Below, one piece after another: positions 34,450 to 42,026 of a DNA stretch of 64,000 nt. Both the position numbers and the translations under genes were made by a program. The notes below the pieces were generated by a model. It was not told the origin of the DNA and did no database searches. It was given only the letters and a program-made list of their open reading frames with translations. The stretch is from Azophilus sp965200465 (lineage in GTDB: Bacteria; Pseudomonadota; Gammaproteobacteria; Pseudomonadales; Azotimanducaceae): NCBI GenBank assembly GCA_965200465.1, contig OZ241358.1:2914001-2978000 (forward strand), in the 5' to 3' direction. Numbering within the stretch: position 1 is the first letter of the stretch; each line of letters begins with the position of its first letter.

Positions 34450-37182
34450 GTGCGCGAGGGCCGCTCCTTCAGCCCGGACGAGTTCGCCATCGCCTTGGAG
34501 CAGGTGGTGGCCGGCACCGCGCCCGAAGACTACCGGAACCCGGCCGAGTTCTTCGCCCGCACCTGCTTCACGCGGGCGCTCAATGAACATGCCGGCATGG
34601 TGCTGCGGCGGCTGGCGGGACGAACGGAGAACACCGCCCCCGTGCTCACCCTCATCACCCAGTTCGGCGGCGGCAAGACGCATGCGCTCGCGTCCCTGTA
34701 CCACATCGCCAAGGCCGGCGCCGATGCCGCCAAGCTGCCCGGCGTTGCGGATTTGCTTCGTCAAGCGGGCGTCGCGCATGCACCCAAGGCTCGCGCCGGC
34801 GTGTTCGTCGGCAACGCCTGGGACCCCGCCGCAGGGCGCGAGAATCCTTGGATCGACCTAGCCCGGCAACTGGCTGGCGAGAAGGGAGTTGCCGCCCTAG
34901 GCGCCGCCGCCAAGACCGCGCCGCCGGGCACGGAATCCCTCGCCAAACTGTTCGCCGCCGCGGGAGCGCCGGTGCTGCTGCTGTTCGACGAGGTGCTGAA
35001 CTTCGTCAACCGTCATCGCAACCTGGCGGAGAGTTTCCACGCCTTCATTCAGAACCTCACGGTGGCGGTCACCGGAACCTCCCATGCCGCCGCGGTCATC
35101 AGCCTGCCGCGCAGCCAAGTGGAGATGACGGACTGGGACCAGCAATGGCAGGAGAAGATCACCAAGGTGGTGCGCCGCGTCGCCCAAGACCTCATCGCCA
35201 ACGACGAATCGGAGATCAGCGAAGTGGTGCGCCGCCGGCTGTTCGAGGATCTGGGCAAGGAGCGCGTGCGCAGGAAAGTCTCCAAAACCTACGCCGACTG
35301 GTGCTTCGAGCGCACCGCCCGCCTGCCGCCGGAGTGGCTGGCGGTGGATTCGGCCAGCACCGAAGCCAAGGCCCGGGAGTTTCTGCGCACCCGGTTCGAT
35401 GCCTGCTATCCCTTCCATCCGGCCACCCTTTCCGTGTTTCAGCGCAAGTGGCGGGCGCTGCCGCAATTCCAGCAAACCCGCGCAGCCCTGGCCATGCTGG
35501 CCCAGTGGATTTCCTGGGCCGCCCGGGAACACTTTCAGCAGGCGCGGACGGAGCCGCTCATCACGCTTGGTTCCGCGCCGCTGCACGTGCCGGAGTTTCG
35601 CGCCGTGGTTCTAGGGCAATTGGCGGAAACGCGGCTGGACACAGCCATCGAAGCGGACATCGCCGGGCCGATGGCGCATTCCCAATCCCTGGATGCGGAC
35701 GCCGCCGGCGCCTTGCGGGACATTCATCGGCGGGTCGGCGCCGCCATCCTGTTCGAGTCCTCCGGCGGGCAGGTCGATAAGGTGGCCCACTTGCCGGAGC
35801 TGCGCTTCGCCTTGGGCGAACCGGAGCTGGACACCACCACCATCGACAACGCCGCCGCCGCGCTGGAGGGGGCCGGGTTCTTCATTCGCAAGGTCGGCAC
35901 GGACGGCTTCCGCATCCACCATCAGGCCACGCTGAAGAAGGTGGTGAGCGACCGTCGCGCCTCCCTGGACGAGGAAACGGAGGTCAAGCCGGCGGTCCGC
36001 CAACTGGTGCAGGAAGGATTCAAGGCGGGGGCCGATGCGCCAATCGTCTTTTTCCCAAGCGACAGCGCCGCAGTGGCGGACTCCCCGCGCCTTGCGTTGG
36101 TGGTGCTGGACCCGGACAGCGAATGGACGGATGGCGGCCTGCTGGAGCGCCTCGGCGATTGGACGAAGCGCCGGGGCAACTCGCCGCGGCTGTACCCCGG
36201 TTCGCTGGTGTGGTGCGCCCGCAAGCCGGGCAAGGAATTGCGTCGCAAGGCGGAGCTTTGGCTGGCTTGGCGGCGGGTTGCAAAGGAATTGGCGGACGGC
36301 GTGCTGGGCGCGGAATGCAGCCGCTCGGACCGCGCCAAGGTGCAGGGGCAATTGCAGGCGGCGCAGGACGCGGCTGGGGAGGAAGTCTGGGCCAGCTACC
36401 GCTTCATCGCGCTAAGCGACCGTCAAGAGCGGCACGGCCTCAAGGTCATCGACTTAGGCGCCGGCCATTCGAGCGGCAGCGAAACCCTGGCCGGGCGGGT
36501 GATCGGCGCGTTGAAGGCGGAAGCGCTGCTGAACGAAAGCCTGGGCGCCGGCTACCTGGAGCGGCACTGGCCGCCGGCGTTCAAGGACAGCGGCGCTTGG
36601 CCGCTGACCAGCCTGCGCCGGAGTTTTCTGGATGGTTCGCTCACGCGGCTCAGCGACCCGGACGCCATTTTGCGGCGGCAAATCGTCGAGTTCGTGGGCC
36701 GCGGCGATTTCGGCCTGGCGTCCGGCGCCGCGCCAAACGGGGGCTTCGAGCGTCTCTGGCACGGGGAACCTCTCCAACCGGAGGAAGTGGCGTTCGAGAA
36801 GGACGTGTTCCTGCTGGCCAAGGCCCAAGCGCAACGGCTGAAATCGCCGCCGAAACAGACGCCTCCCACCCAGCCCGAACCGCCGCATCCGGCGCCGCAA
36901 CCGGATGCGCCGCCACCCCCGGAAACGTCCGCCGAACCAAGCGCCGGCAAGGGGAAAGCAACGCTCCGCCTAGCCGGAAGCATCCCGCCCGAAGTCTGGA
37001 ACCGCCTTGGAACCAAGGTGCTGCCGAAGCTGCGCCAAGGGCAGGGCTTGCAAATCGGCTTCGACTTCTCGGTCCGCGTGGATGCCGATCTCGCCCCGAA
37101 CCTGGCGGCGGAGCTTGAACAGGCGTTGGCGGACCTCGACATTGGGCGCACCGTTAAAATCGAGCAGCGCCAAGAAGACTGA
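34450..37182 (+). CDS. DUF499 ATPase (BrxC/PglY-like)
   Basis: About 910 residues from the GTG at 34450. Walker A FGGGKTHALASLY (about residue 75), Walker B LLLFDEVLNF (about residue 178) and a long helical AAA+ region are typical of DUF499 ATPases. Near the C-terminus is a Pro-rich linker (about 800-830) before a 70-residue ending domain. The family motif PWYKVV normally near the N-terminus is encoded upstream of the GTG (34415-34432) in an open frame, so translation probably starts earlier, at a non-ATG codon such as CTG 34393 or ATC 34411; there is no spacing for a ribosome site before the GTG. It is the last gene of island A. Confidence 0.8.
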   Translation: MREGRSFSPDEFAIALEQVVAGTAPEDYRNPAEFFARTCFTRALNEHAGMVLRRLAGRTENTAPVLTLITQFGGGKTHALASLYHIAKAGADAAKLPGVADLLRQAGVAHAPKARAGVFVGNAWDPAAGRENPWIDLARQLAGEKGVAALGAAAKTAPPGTESLAKLFAAAGAPVLLLFDEVLNFVNRHRNLAESFHAFIQNLTVAVTGTSHAAAVISLPRSQVEMTDWDQQWQEKITKVVRRVAQDLIANDESEISEVVRRRLFEDLGKERVRRKVSKTYADWCFERTARLPPEWLAVDSASTEAKAREFLRTRFDACYPFHPATLSVFQRKWRALPQFQQTRAALAMLAQWISWAAREHFQQARTEPLITLGSAPLHVPEFRAVVLGQLAETRLDTAIEADIAGPMAHSQSLDADAAGALRDIHRRVGAAILFESSGGQVDKVAHLPELRFALGEPELDTTTIDNAAAALEGAGFFIRKVGTDGFRIHHQATLKKVVSDRRASLDEETEVKPAVRQLVQEGFKAGADAPIVFFPSDSAAVADSPRLALVVLDPDSEWTDGGLLERLGDWTKRRGNSPRLYPGSLVWCARKPGKELRRKAELWLAWRRVAKELADGVLGAECSRSDRAKVQGQLQAAQDAAGEEVWASYRFIALSDRQERHGLKVIDLGAGHSSGSETLAGRVIGALKAEALLNESLGAGYLERHWPPAFKDSGAWPLTSLRRSFLDGSLTRLSDPDAILRRQIVEFVGRGDFGLASGAAPNGGFERLWHGEPLQPEEVAFEKDVFLLAKAQAQRLKSPPKQTPPTQPEPPHPAPQPDAPPPPETSAEPSAGKGKATLRLAGSIPPEVWNRLGTKVLPKLRQGQGLQIGFDFSVRVDADLAPNLAAELEQALADLDIGRTVKIEQRQED

Positions 37183-37248
37183 AAAGGAGCGCCGTCCCCC
37201 ATCGCGGGCGGGATTTGTCGGCAAGCGTTGGTCAACGGGAGGATGGTC

Positions 37249-37911
37249 ATGGAGCCTTATCTTTGGCTGCAATACGGGCATGTTCTGGCCTTTGTTTACT
37301 GGCTGGGGGGTGATTTGGGCACATACGCCGCCAGCGGACAGGTGGTGCGGCGGGACCTCGGCGTGGAAGCGCGGCAAACCGCCCTGAAGATCATGCTGGT
37401 TTGCGACCAAGGGCCTAAGCTGGCCATGCCGGCCGCCTTCGTGCTGGGGTATCAGATGGCGGTGTCCCTAGGCTGGTTGGTGGCGCCTAGCTGGTTTTCC
37501 TGGACGGTCTGGGCGTTGTGCCTGCTGTGGTTCGCCGATGTGATCATCCTGCATCACTGGCAGGGCAAGCCTTTCGCAGCCAAGCTGGCGGTGGTGGACT
37601 TCCGCTTCCGCTTGGCGGTGATCCTGCTGCTGGTGCTGGCGGCGGGCTTCGGCTTGGCCGGCGCCGATTACCTAGTGGCGGAGCGGGTGGCTTGGAAGAC
37701 GCTGGTGTTTGCGGCTTTGATGGCCTGCGGGGTGATGATCCGCCACCACTTAAAACCTTTTGCGCCGGCCTTCGCCGCTTTGGTTGCGGAAGGGCCGAGC
37801 GACAGGCAAAACGACGTTCTGGAGCAGTCCCTAGGCCGCTGCCGCCCGTACGTTTGGGCCATCTGGGCGGGGCTGCTGGTGAATGCGGCCATCGGTGTGC
37901 GCCTGTTGTGA
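37249..37911 (+). CDS. Integral membrane protein of unknown function (about 6 segments)
   Basis: About 220 residues with six hydrophobic segments, a histidine pair near the fifth (MIRHHLKP) and no motif I recognise. ATG 37249 is chosen because GGGAGG precedes it by 6 bases; in-frame starts 6 and 21 bases earlier are possible. It lies 66 bases after the DUF499 gene, and could belong to the defence cluster or to the catabolic genes. A CopD- or cytochrome b561-like fold is only a guess. Confidence 0.6.
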   Translation: MEPYLWLQYGHVLAFVYWLGGDLGTYAASGQVVRRDLGVEARQTALKIMLVCDQGPKLAMPAAFVLGYQMAVSLGWLVAPSWFSWTVWALCLLWFADVIILHHWQGKPFAAKLAVVDFRFRLAVILLLVLAAGFGLAGADYLVAERVAWKTLVFAALMACGVMIRHHLKPFAPAFAALVAEGPSDRQNDVLEQSLGRCRPYVWAIWAGLLVNAAIGVRLL

Positions 37912-37982
37912 CGCTGGCTTGACGGCCTGTGTACCTCCAAGGCCGCCGTCGCCTGCCAAGACCGCCTGCATGAGCAAGCTGG

Positions 37983-38762
37983 CTAGTGCTCCGCCAACAG
38001 GGAGCCGAAGCCGTTGATGCGGTCGGGGAGGCCGTTGTTGCGCAGGGCGTGCCAGAAGGTGATGGCGTTGATGGCCAGCACCGGCTTGCCCAGCTCCTGC
38101 TCCAATTGGGCGGCCAACTCCAGGAAGTAGAGGTTGGTGCCGGCCTGCAGGATGAGATCCACGTCGTCGCCATCCACTTCCCGCACCAGTTGGCGGGTCT
38201 TGCCGAAGGGCTCCCAAGCGATTTCCACCGGCCCCGGCGAGCAATGCCCCTTGATGCGCACCACCTCGTAGCCGATGTCGCCCATGAACTTCTTAACCAT
38301 CCGGTCGCCCACCGGCATGTAGGGGGTGACGACGCCGATGCGCCGAGCGCCCGGATAGCAGGCCAGCGCGTCCTGCACCGCCTGGGCGCCGAAGGTGATG
38401 CCGCAGCCGGCCGCCTCCTTGGCGATGTCGTTGTACTTCCTGAACTCCCGGTCGGAGCGCTCCTTGCCGTCCCAGAAGGTCTCCGCCGAGTAACCGAAGA
38501 TCACATGGTCCGGCTTGCAAGTCAGGGCGTCCCGCAGGCCCTGCTCGGTGGCTTCGCCGATGGCGTGGACCATGTGTACGAAGTCCTCCTCGCTCTCCAC
38601 CTTGAAGGGCGGGATGAGGGTGCCGCGGGTGGCCAGGGCCACGCCCTGGGGCTTCATCAGATGGTATTCCGTCTCCACCACGGTGTTGGTGCTGGGCACC
38701 AGCACGGCGAACTTCTTACGGTAGCCGTAATAGTCCCCGCCGTAGGCGTAGGCTTTGCCCAT
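37983..38762 (-). CDS. Maleate isomerase / Asp-Glu racemase superfamily protein
   Basis: About 259 residues. The two-domain fold is visible: LVPSTNTVVETEYH, later GYSAETFWDG, VVTPYMPVGDRMV and DLILQAGTNLYFLE near residue 210. In maleate isomerases and arylmalonate decarboxylases two Cys sites act; here the first site reads Ser and the second reads Ala (QAGTNL), while the paralogue at 44386 keeps Cys (QCGTNL). So the reaction may differ, or the protein may bind without isomerising. The ATG at 38762 has GGAGGA 6 bases upstream. It is the last gene of a three-gene run after 38811-39767. Confidence 0.75.
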   Translation of the reverse strand: MGKAYAYGGDYYGYRKKFAVLVPSTNTVVETEYHLMKPQGVALATRGTLIPPFKVESEEDFVHMVHAIGEATEQGLRDALTCKPDHVIFGYSAETFWDGKERSDREFRKYNDIAKEAAGCGITFGAQAVQDALACYPGARRIGVVTPYMPVGDRMVKKFMGDIGYEVVRIKGHCSPGPVEIAWEPFGKTRQLVREVDGDDVDLILQAGTNLYFLELAAQLEQELGKPVLAINAITFWHALRNNGLPDRINGFGSLLAEH

Positions 38763-38810
38763 GCTGGCTTCCTCCTCCATGCTCAATTCCCTTCGAGAAT
38801 GCGGCCTGCG

Positions 38811-39767
38811 TCAAATGAACTGCGGCCCCAAAATCTCCTCCCCCGGCGTCCAGCGCAGCACCCCGTGGGTGGTGTGCCTGCGCTTTTGGGAATGGAAGTA
38901 GTTCCAGTTCACCACTAGGGTGCAGTCCCGGTCGATCAGGGTGTCCCTGGTCTCCAAGCGCATGGCTTGGCCGCGGTGGTGCAGGGTGCTGTACAGGTAG
39001 CGCCCGTAGGCGATGCCGTTGCCGAACAGGTCCGGCCCGTGGTACTGGTGGTGGTTGTGGTCCCGGGTGCGCTCGTAGGCGTAGGCGCCGTCGATGACGC
39101 CCTTGGTCTCGATGCGCACCTCAGCGCGGGTCAGGTTGATGGGCTTGTAGTGGATGCGCACTAGGTTGGCGCCGACGCGCTGCTGGCGTTCGTCGTACAC
39201 CTCCAGTTCGCCCCGCCACTGCCCCTGGTGCTTGGGCGGCAGCACGAAGGGGCGCTTGCCCTCCGCCTTCTCCCGTTCGAGCCAGTCCGTCACCCTTTGC
39301 TTGGTGGCCGCCTCCTCGTCCTGGGTGACGATGTAGAGGCCGTTGAAGACGCCGACCAAGGTGGGGCCTTCATACAGCAGGGAGGAATAGACCTGCATCT
39401 CCAACTCCGGCACCACATGGTTGACCGTGTGCAGCTGGGTGTTCCAGGCGGGGGAGTAGTACTCCGAATTCACCAAGGTGCCGTAGGGGCTGCCGGAGCC
39501 GAAGAAGTCCGGGCCGGTGTAGATGCGGTCTTGGTCGGAGTCGATCACGCCGAAGTCGAAGCGCCCGATCTCGAAGCGGTTGCGCAGGGGGCCGGCGGCG
39601 TGGAAGTCCGTCTCCATCCAGTAGCGGGTCTTGCCGCCCAAGTGCTCGCTGGCGCGGGACACGTTGTTGAAGCCCACCCAAGTGCCGTCCGCCTCGAACA
39701 CCGAGGGGGCGCCGTGCCATTGGCCGGTGATCAGTTTCTGCCAGTTGCTGGGTTGGTCCTTGGACAT
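38811..39767 (-). CDS. Internally duplicated protein of unknown function, beta-rich
   Basis: About 318 residues, two related halves. The first contains ITGQWHGAPSVFEADG, then YTGPDFFGSGSPYG; the second contains HQGQWRGELEVYDE, then YHGPDLFGNGIAYG. A Trp-Gly start, long beta-like stretches and a final His-rich segment suggest two lipocalin-like barrels, but no family is certain. The ATG at 39767 follows AGGTGG. It is flanked by an esterase and the racemase-like protein, with gaps of 28 and 48 bases, so it shares their pathway. If the pathway handles tetrapyrroles, a bilin-binding barrel would fit; this is speculation. Confidence 0.6.
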   Translation of the reverse strand: MSKDQPSNWQKLITGQWHGAPSVFEADGTWVGFNNVSRASEHLGGKTRYWMETDFHAAGPLRNRFEIGRFDFGVIDSDQDRIYTGPDFFGSGSPYGTLVNSEYYSPAWNTQLHTVNHVVPELEMQVYSSLLYEGPTLVGVFNGLYIVTQDEEAATKQRVTDWLEREKAEGKRPFVLPPKHQGQWRGELEVYDERQQRVGANLVRIHYKPINLTRAEVRIETKGVIDGAYAYERTRDHNHHQYHGPDLFGNGIAYGRYLYSTLHHRGQAMRLETRDTLIDRDCTLVVNWNYFHSQKRRHTTHGVLRWTPGEEILGPQFI

Positions 39768-39795
39768 CTCGCACCACCTTATCAATCAAAGGAAA

Positions 39796-40791
39796 TCACT
39801 TGTGTTCGGCCACCGCCGTCAAGGGATGGTCCGGACTGCACAGCCGCTTAAGCGCCGCCGTTGCGTCCGCATCGCCGCGGCAGGCGTGGCGGCAGAAGTG
39901 GACGATGGCCTTGCCCAAGTGCTTGCGCACCTTCTTGCCGCGGCCCTTCGCCTTGCGGTCCAAATAGGGGCGCCCGGTGGACTTGTCCTGCGGCCAGACG
40001 AAGGAGAAATGGTTGGCGCCTTCCACGATCAGCAGCTGCCGCCCGCCGCCGCTTCCCGGCACCCCTTCCCGGAAGCTGCGCTCTATGGGGCTGCTGGCGC
40101 TTGCGTGCTCGCCGCTCCGGTAGCGGTGGCTGCTGGCGGCGATGACGCCGTCCCGGCTGCCGCCCAGCATCAGCAGCGGCAAATTGTCGGCGATGGGCAT
40201 GAAGCTGCCCTCCTCCCAACCTAGCTGCAGGTTGCCGGCGGTGTGGGCGGCGTAGGCGAAGGCGCCGCATACGCTTGGAAACCACTCCTGGTTGGCGTTC
40301 AGCAGGGCCATGGAGCCGCCGGCCGAATGCCCGCCCAAGACGATGCGCTGCAAATCCAGATGCCCCGCCAGCAGACCCTCCTGCTGGACGCGCTGCAACT
40401 CCTCCATGATGGCCGGCAGCGCCGGGCAGGACGGGCCTTGGCCGTAGCCTTGGCGGGTCAGCCGGTCGATTTGCACACCGGGGCTGACGCTTACGCGCTC
40501 GGCGATCTCCACCGTCACCCAGCTGTAGGTCAGCGCGGCGAAGCCGGCCTTCGCCAGACGCCGAGCAAGCCAGCTGTAGGATTCGTGGGAAATGTTGACG
40601 CCCGGCATGATGATGACCACGGGCAGGGGGGAGCGGTCAGGGTCCGGCGGAACGAAGCCGGTGTCCCGCTCCTCGAAGCTGTCCCCGTAGCGGCACGGGT
40701 AGTGGATCTTCAGCGTCAGGTTGTCGTAGGGCGCGGCCCGGCCGGCCACCTTGGCGGCGCGGTAAACGGCCCGAACCTTGGCAGCCTTCAC
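39796..40791 (-). CDS. Alpha/beta hydrolase, chlorophyllase-like
   Basis: 331 residues. VVIIMPGVNISHESYSWLAR is the oxyanion-hole strand, and the nucleophile elbow is LGGHSAGGSMALLNA (Ser near residue 160); Asp and His follow in LGGSRDGVIA and EGANHFSF. Plant chlorophyllases share the PVVIFLPGF.. and GHSRGG arrangement, as do PET-hydrolase-like and dienelactone-hydrolase-like enzymes. It should hydrolyse an ester in the cytoplasm, since no signal peptide is visible. It is a close paralogue of 61450-62433 (shared SPGVQIDRLT-like block). First gene of the minus-strand trio. Confidence 0.8.
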   Translation of the reverse strand: MKAAKVRAVYRAAKVAGRAAPYDNLTLKIHYPCRYGDSFEERDTGFVPPDPDRSPLPVVIIMPGVNISHESYSWLARRLAKAGFAALTYSWVTVEIAERVSVSPGVQIDRLTRQGYGQGPSCPALPAIMEELQRVQQEGLLAGHLDLQRIVLGGHSAGGSMALLNANQEWFPSVCGAFAYAAHTAGNLQLGWEEGSFMPIADNLPLLMLGGSRDGVIAASSHRYRSGEHASASSPIERSFREGVPGSGGGRQLLIVEGANHFSFVWPQDKSTGRPYLDRKAKGRGKKVRKHLGKAIVHFCRHACRGDADATAALKRLCSPDHPLTAVAEHK

Positions 40792-41153
40792 AACCGCCTA
40801 ACGCCCCTGTGGCGCAGTGCGCAAAGCCATGGAACCGCCCCCCAGCCAATGGGACGTCCAAGCGCCGGCGGCTTGGGCTCCCCTAATCCCCACTTAAGGA
40901 ATCGTTGCAGCGCGTTGCAAGATGCACCGCGCAAGGTTTTTCCGGCGATTGCAGTAACCAAAAGTGACTCTCCAAGTAACCTTGAAACGCCGAAAAGCGC
41001 TACAGGGCGCATTCCAGCAGGGTTTGAGCGCGTTCGCCCCGTCCGCCTGCGGGCCGGAGGTCCGCGTTCCCAGGGGCCGCCGGCGACGGACCGGGCGATT
41101 CTTATCCGGGGATTGGGGCTTGGACTAATCATCAATGTGAGGCGACATGCCGG
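40792..41153. other. Intergenic region, no gene seen
   Basis: About 360 bases between the hydrolase start and the RCCR-like gene end. I see no coding sequence, repeat or clear terminator. It contains the promoter region of the hydrolase trio, but no exact sites stand out. A short GCCGGC-TAC-GCCGGC hairpin at about 41150-41164 may lie at the end of the RCCR-like gene. Confidence 0.4.
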
Positions 41154-41960
41154 CTACGCCGGCCGGGGCAGAACCCGGTCCCCGCCCCACAGGGCCTTGA
41201 CCAGCTTGGCGGTCAGGTCCGGCCCGTACATGCGCTGCACCAAAGCGTTCATGGGGTCCAGTTCGGCGACGCTGCGGCGGATGAACTCGTCCCTCTCCGC
41301 TTGGGCGGTGCGCCGCGACCCGGTCAGGATGGCGGACTTATCGACGTTCGCCAGCCATTGGTCCACCAGCTTGGCGGAGGTGTCCCGGATGGTCTGCATG
41401 TTGGCGGCGTTGTCTTCGGCGGTGAAGCACAGGCTGGCCTGGGTCTGCGCCACGCGCATGTACAGGTTTTGGCTGATGAAGGGCGTCAGCCCTGGGTCCT
41501 TGTGCAGGCGCAGGTGCTCCTCGTTCAGCTCCTCGTAGTATTTGTCCGCGTACTCTGGATGGGTGGTCAACTCCACCCGCGGCAGGAAGTCCATGTACCA
41601 GAAGATGTCCGGCGCGGTGCCGAAGGCGAGGCCCAAGTTGGGCGCGTCGTACTTGGCGGCGAGGCTGACGGTCAGGTGCATGTTGCTGAAGCTGGCCTTG
41701 GGGTTGCCCACCCAAGAGAACACCAGCCAGTCGATGTCCGGGCCGGTGAAGGTGCGCAGGTTGCCCCCGGCGCCGCTGCCGTCAATGGCCTCGTAGGGCT
41801 GAAGGTCCTCGGTGGAGGCGTCCGGCTGCAGTTCGAAGCGGGCGGCCACCTTGTCGAACAGCCCGCCAAGAATCTCCCAAAGGGCGTTGAACGCGCCCCG
41901 GGTGTCGATGGCTGGGCGGGCCTTGATGGTGTCCATGAGGGACTGATTGGATCTGGCCAC
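41154..41960 (-). CDS. Red chlorophyll catabolite reductase-like protein
   Basis: 268 residues. The order and wording of the sequence match plant RCCR (ACD2) as I know it: DWLVFSWVGNP (plant FVIGSW), YMDFLPRVELTTHPEYADKY (plant LPHRKDLVLNPDYLKEY), TPFISQNLYMRVAQTQA (plant NPYVSPSLFVRSAFSPT) and a final basic helix RDEFIRRSVAELD with RMYGPDLTAKLVKALWG (plant RMFGEEVSSRVVHAIKEAFG). RCCR reduces red chlorophyll catabolite with ferredoxin. No transit peptide is expected in bacteria. It is divergent from the Rieske gene with only 66 bases between. Confidence 0.7.
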   Translation of the reverse strand: MARSNQSLMDTIKARPAIDTRGAFNALWEILGGLFDKVAARFELQPDASTEDLQPYEAIDGSGAGGNLRTFTGPDIDWLVFSWVGNPKASFSNMHLTVSLAAKYDAPNLGLAFGTAPDIFWYMDFLPRVELTTHPEYADKYYEELNEEHLRLHKDPGLTPFISQNLYMRVAQTQASLCFTAEDNAANMQTIRDTSAKLVDQWLANVDKSAILTGSRRTAQAERDEFIRRSVAELDPMNALVQRMYGPDLTAKLVKALWGGDRVLPRPA

Positions 41961-42026
41961 AGCGCTTGCTCTCCGTTTGTCTTAATGATATATGTTTATA
42001 GGAAATCCGCGGGGGATGCAAGAATC
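41961..42026. promoter_or_regulatory. Divergent promoter between RCCR-like and Rieske genes, with shared 12-mer
   Basis: CTTAATGATATA at 41981-41992 also occurs exactly at 62459-62470, upstream of the second hydrolase. The stretch is AT-rich in a GC-rich region and placed between two divergent genes, where one bound regulator could control both. No regulator gene is near. Confidence 0.5.

Noticed and set aside
19070..37182. Calling the island an intact BREX or DISARM system
   Set aside because: No PglZ, BrxA, BrxF, BrxL or DrmA/DrmB gene is seen on either strand, so only a relationship is claimed.
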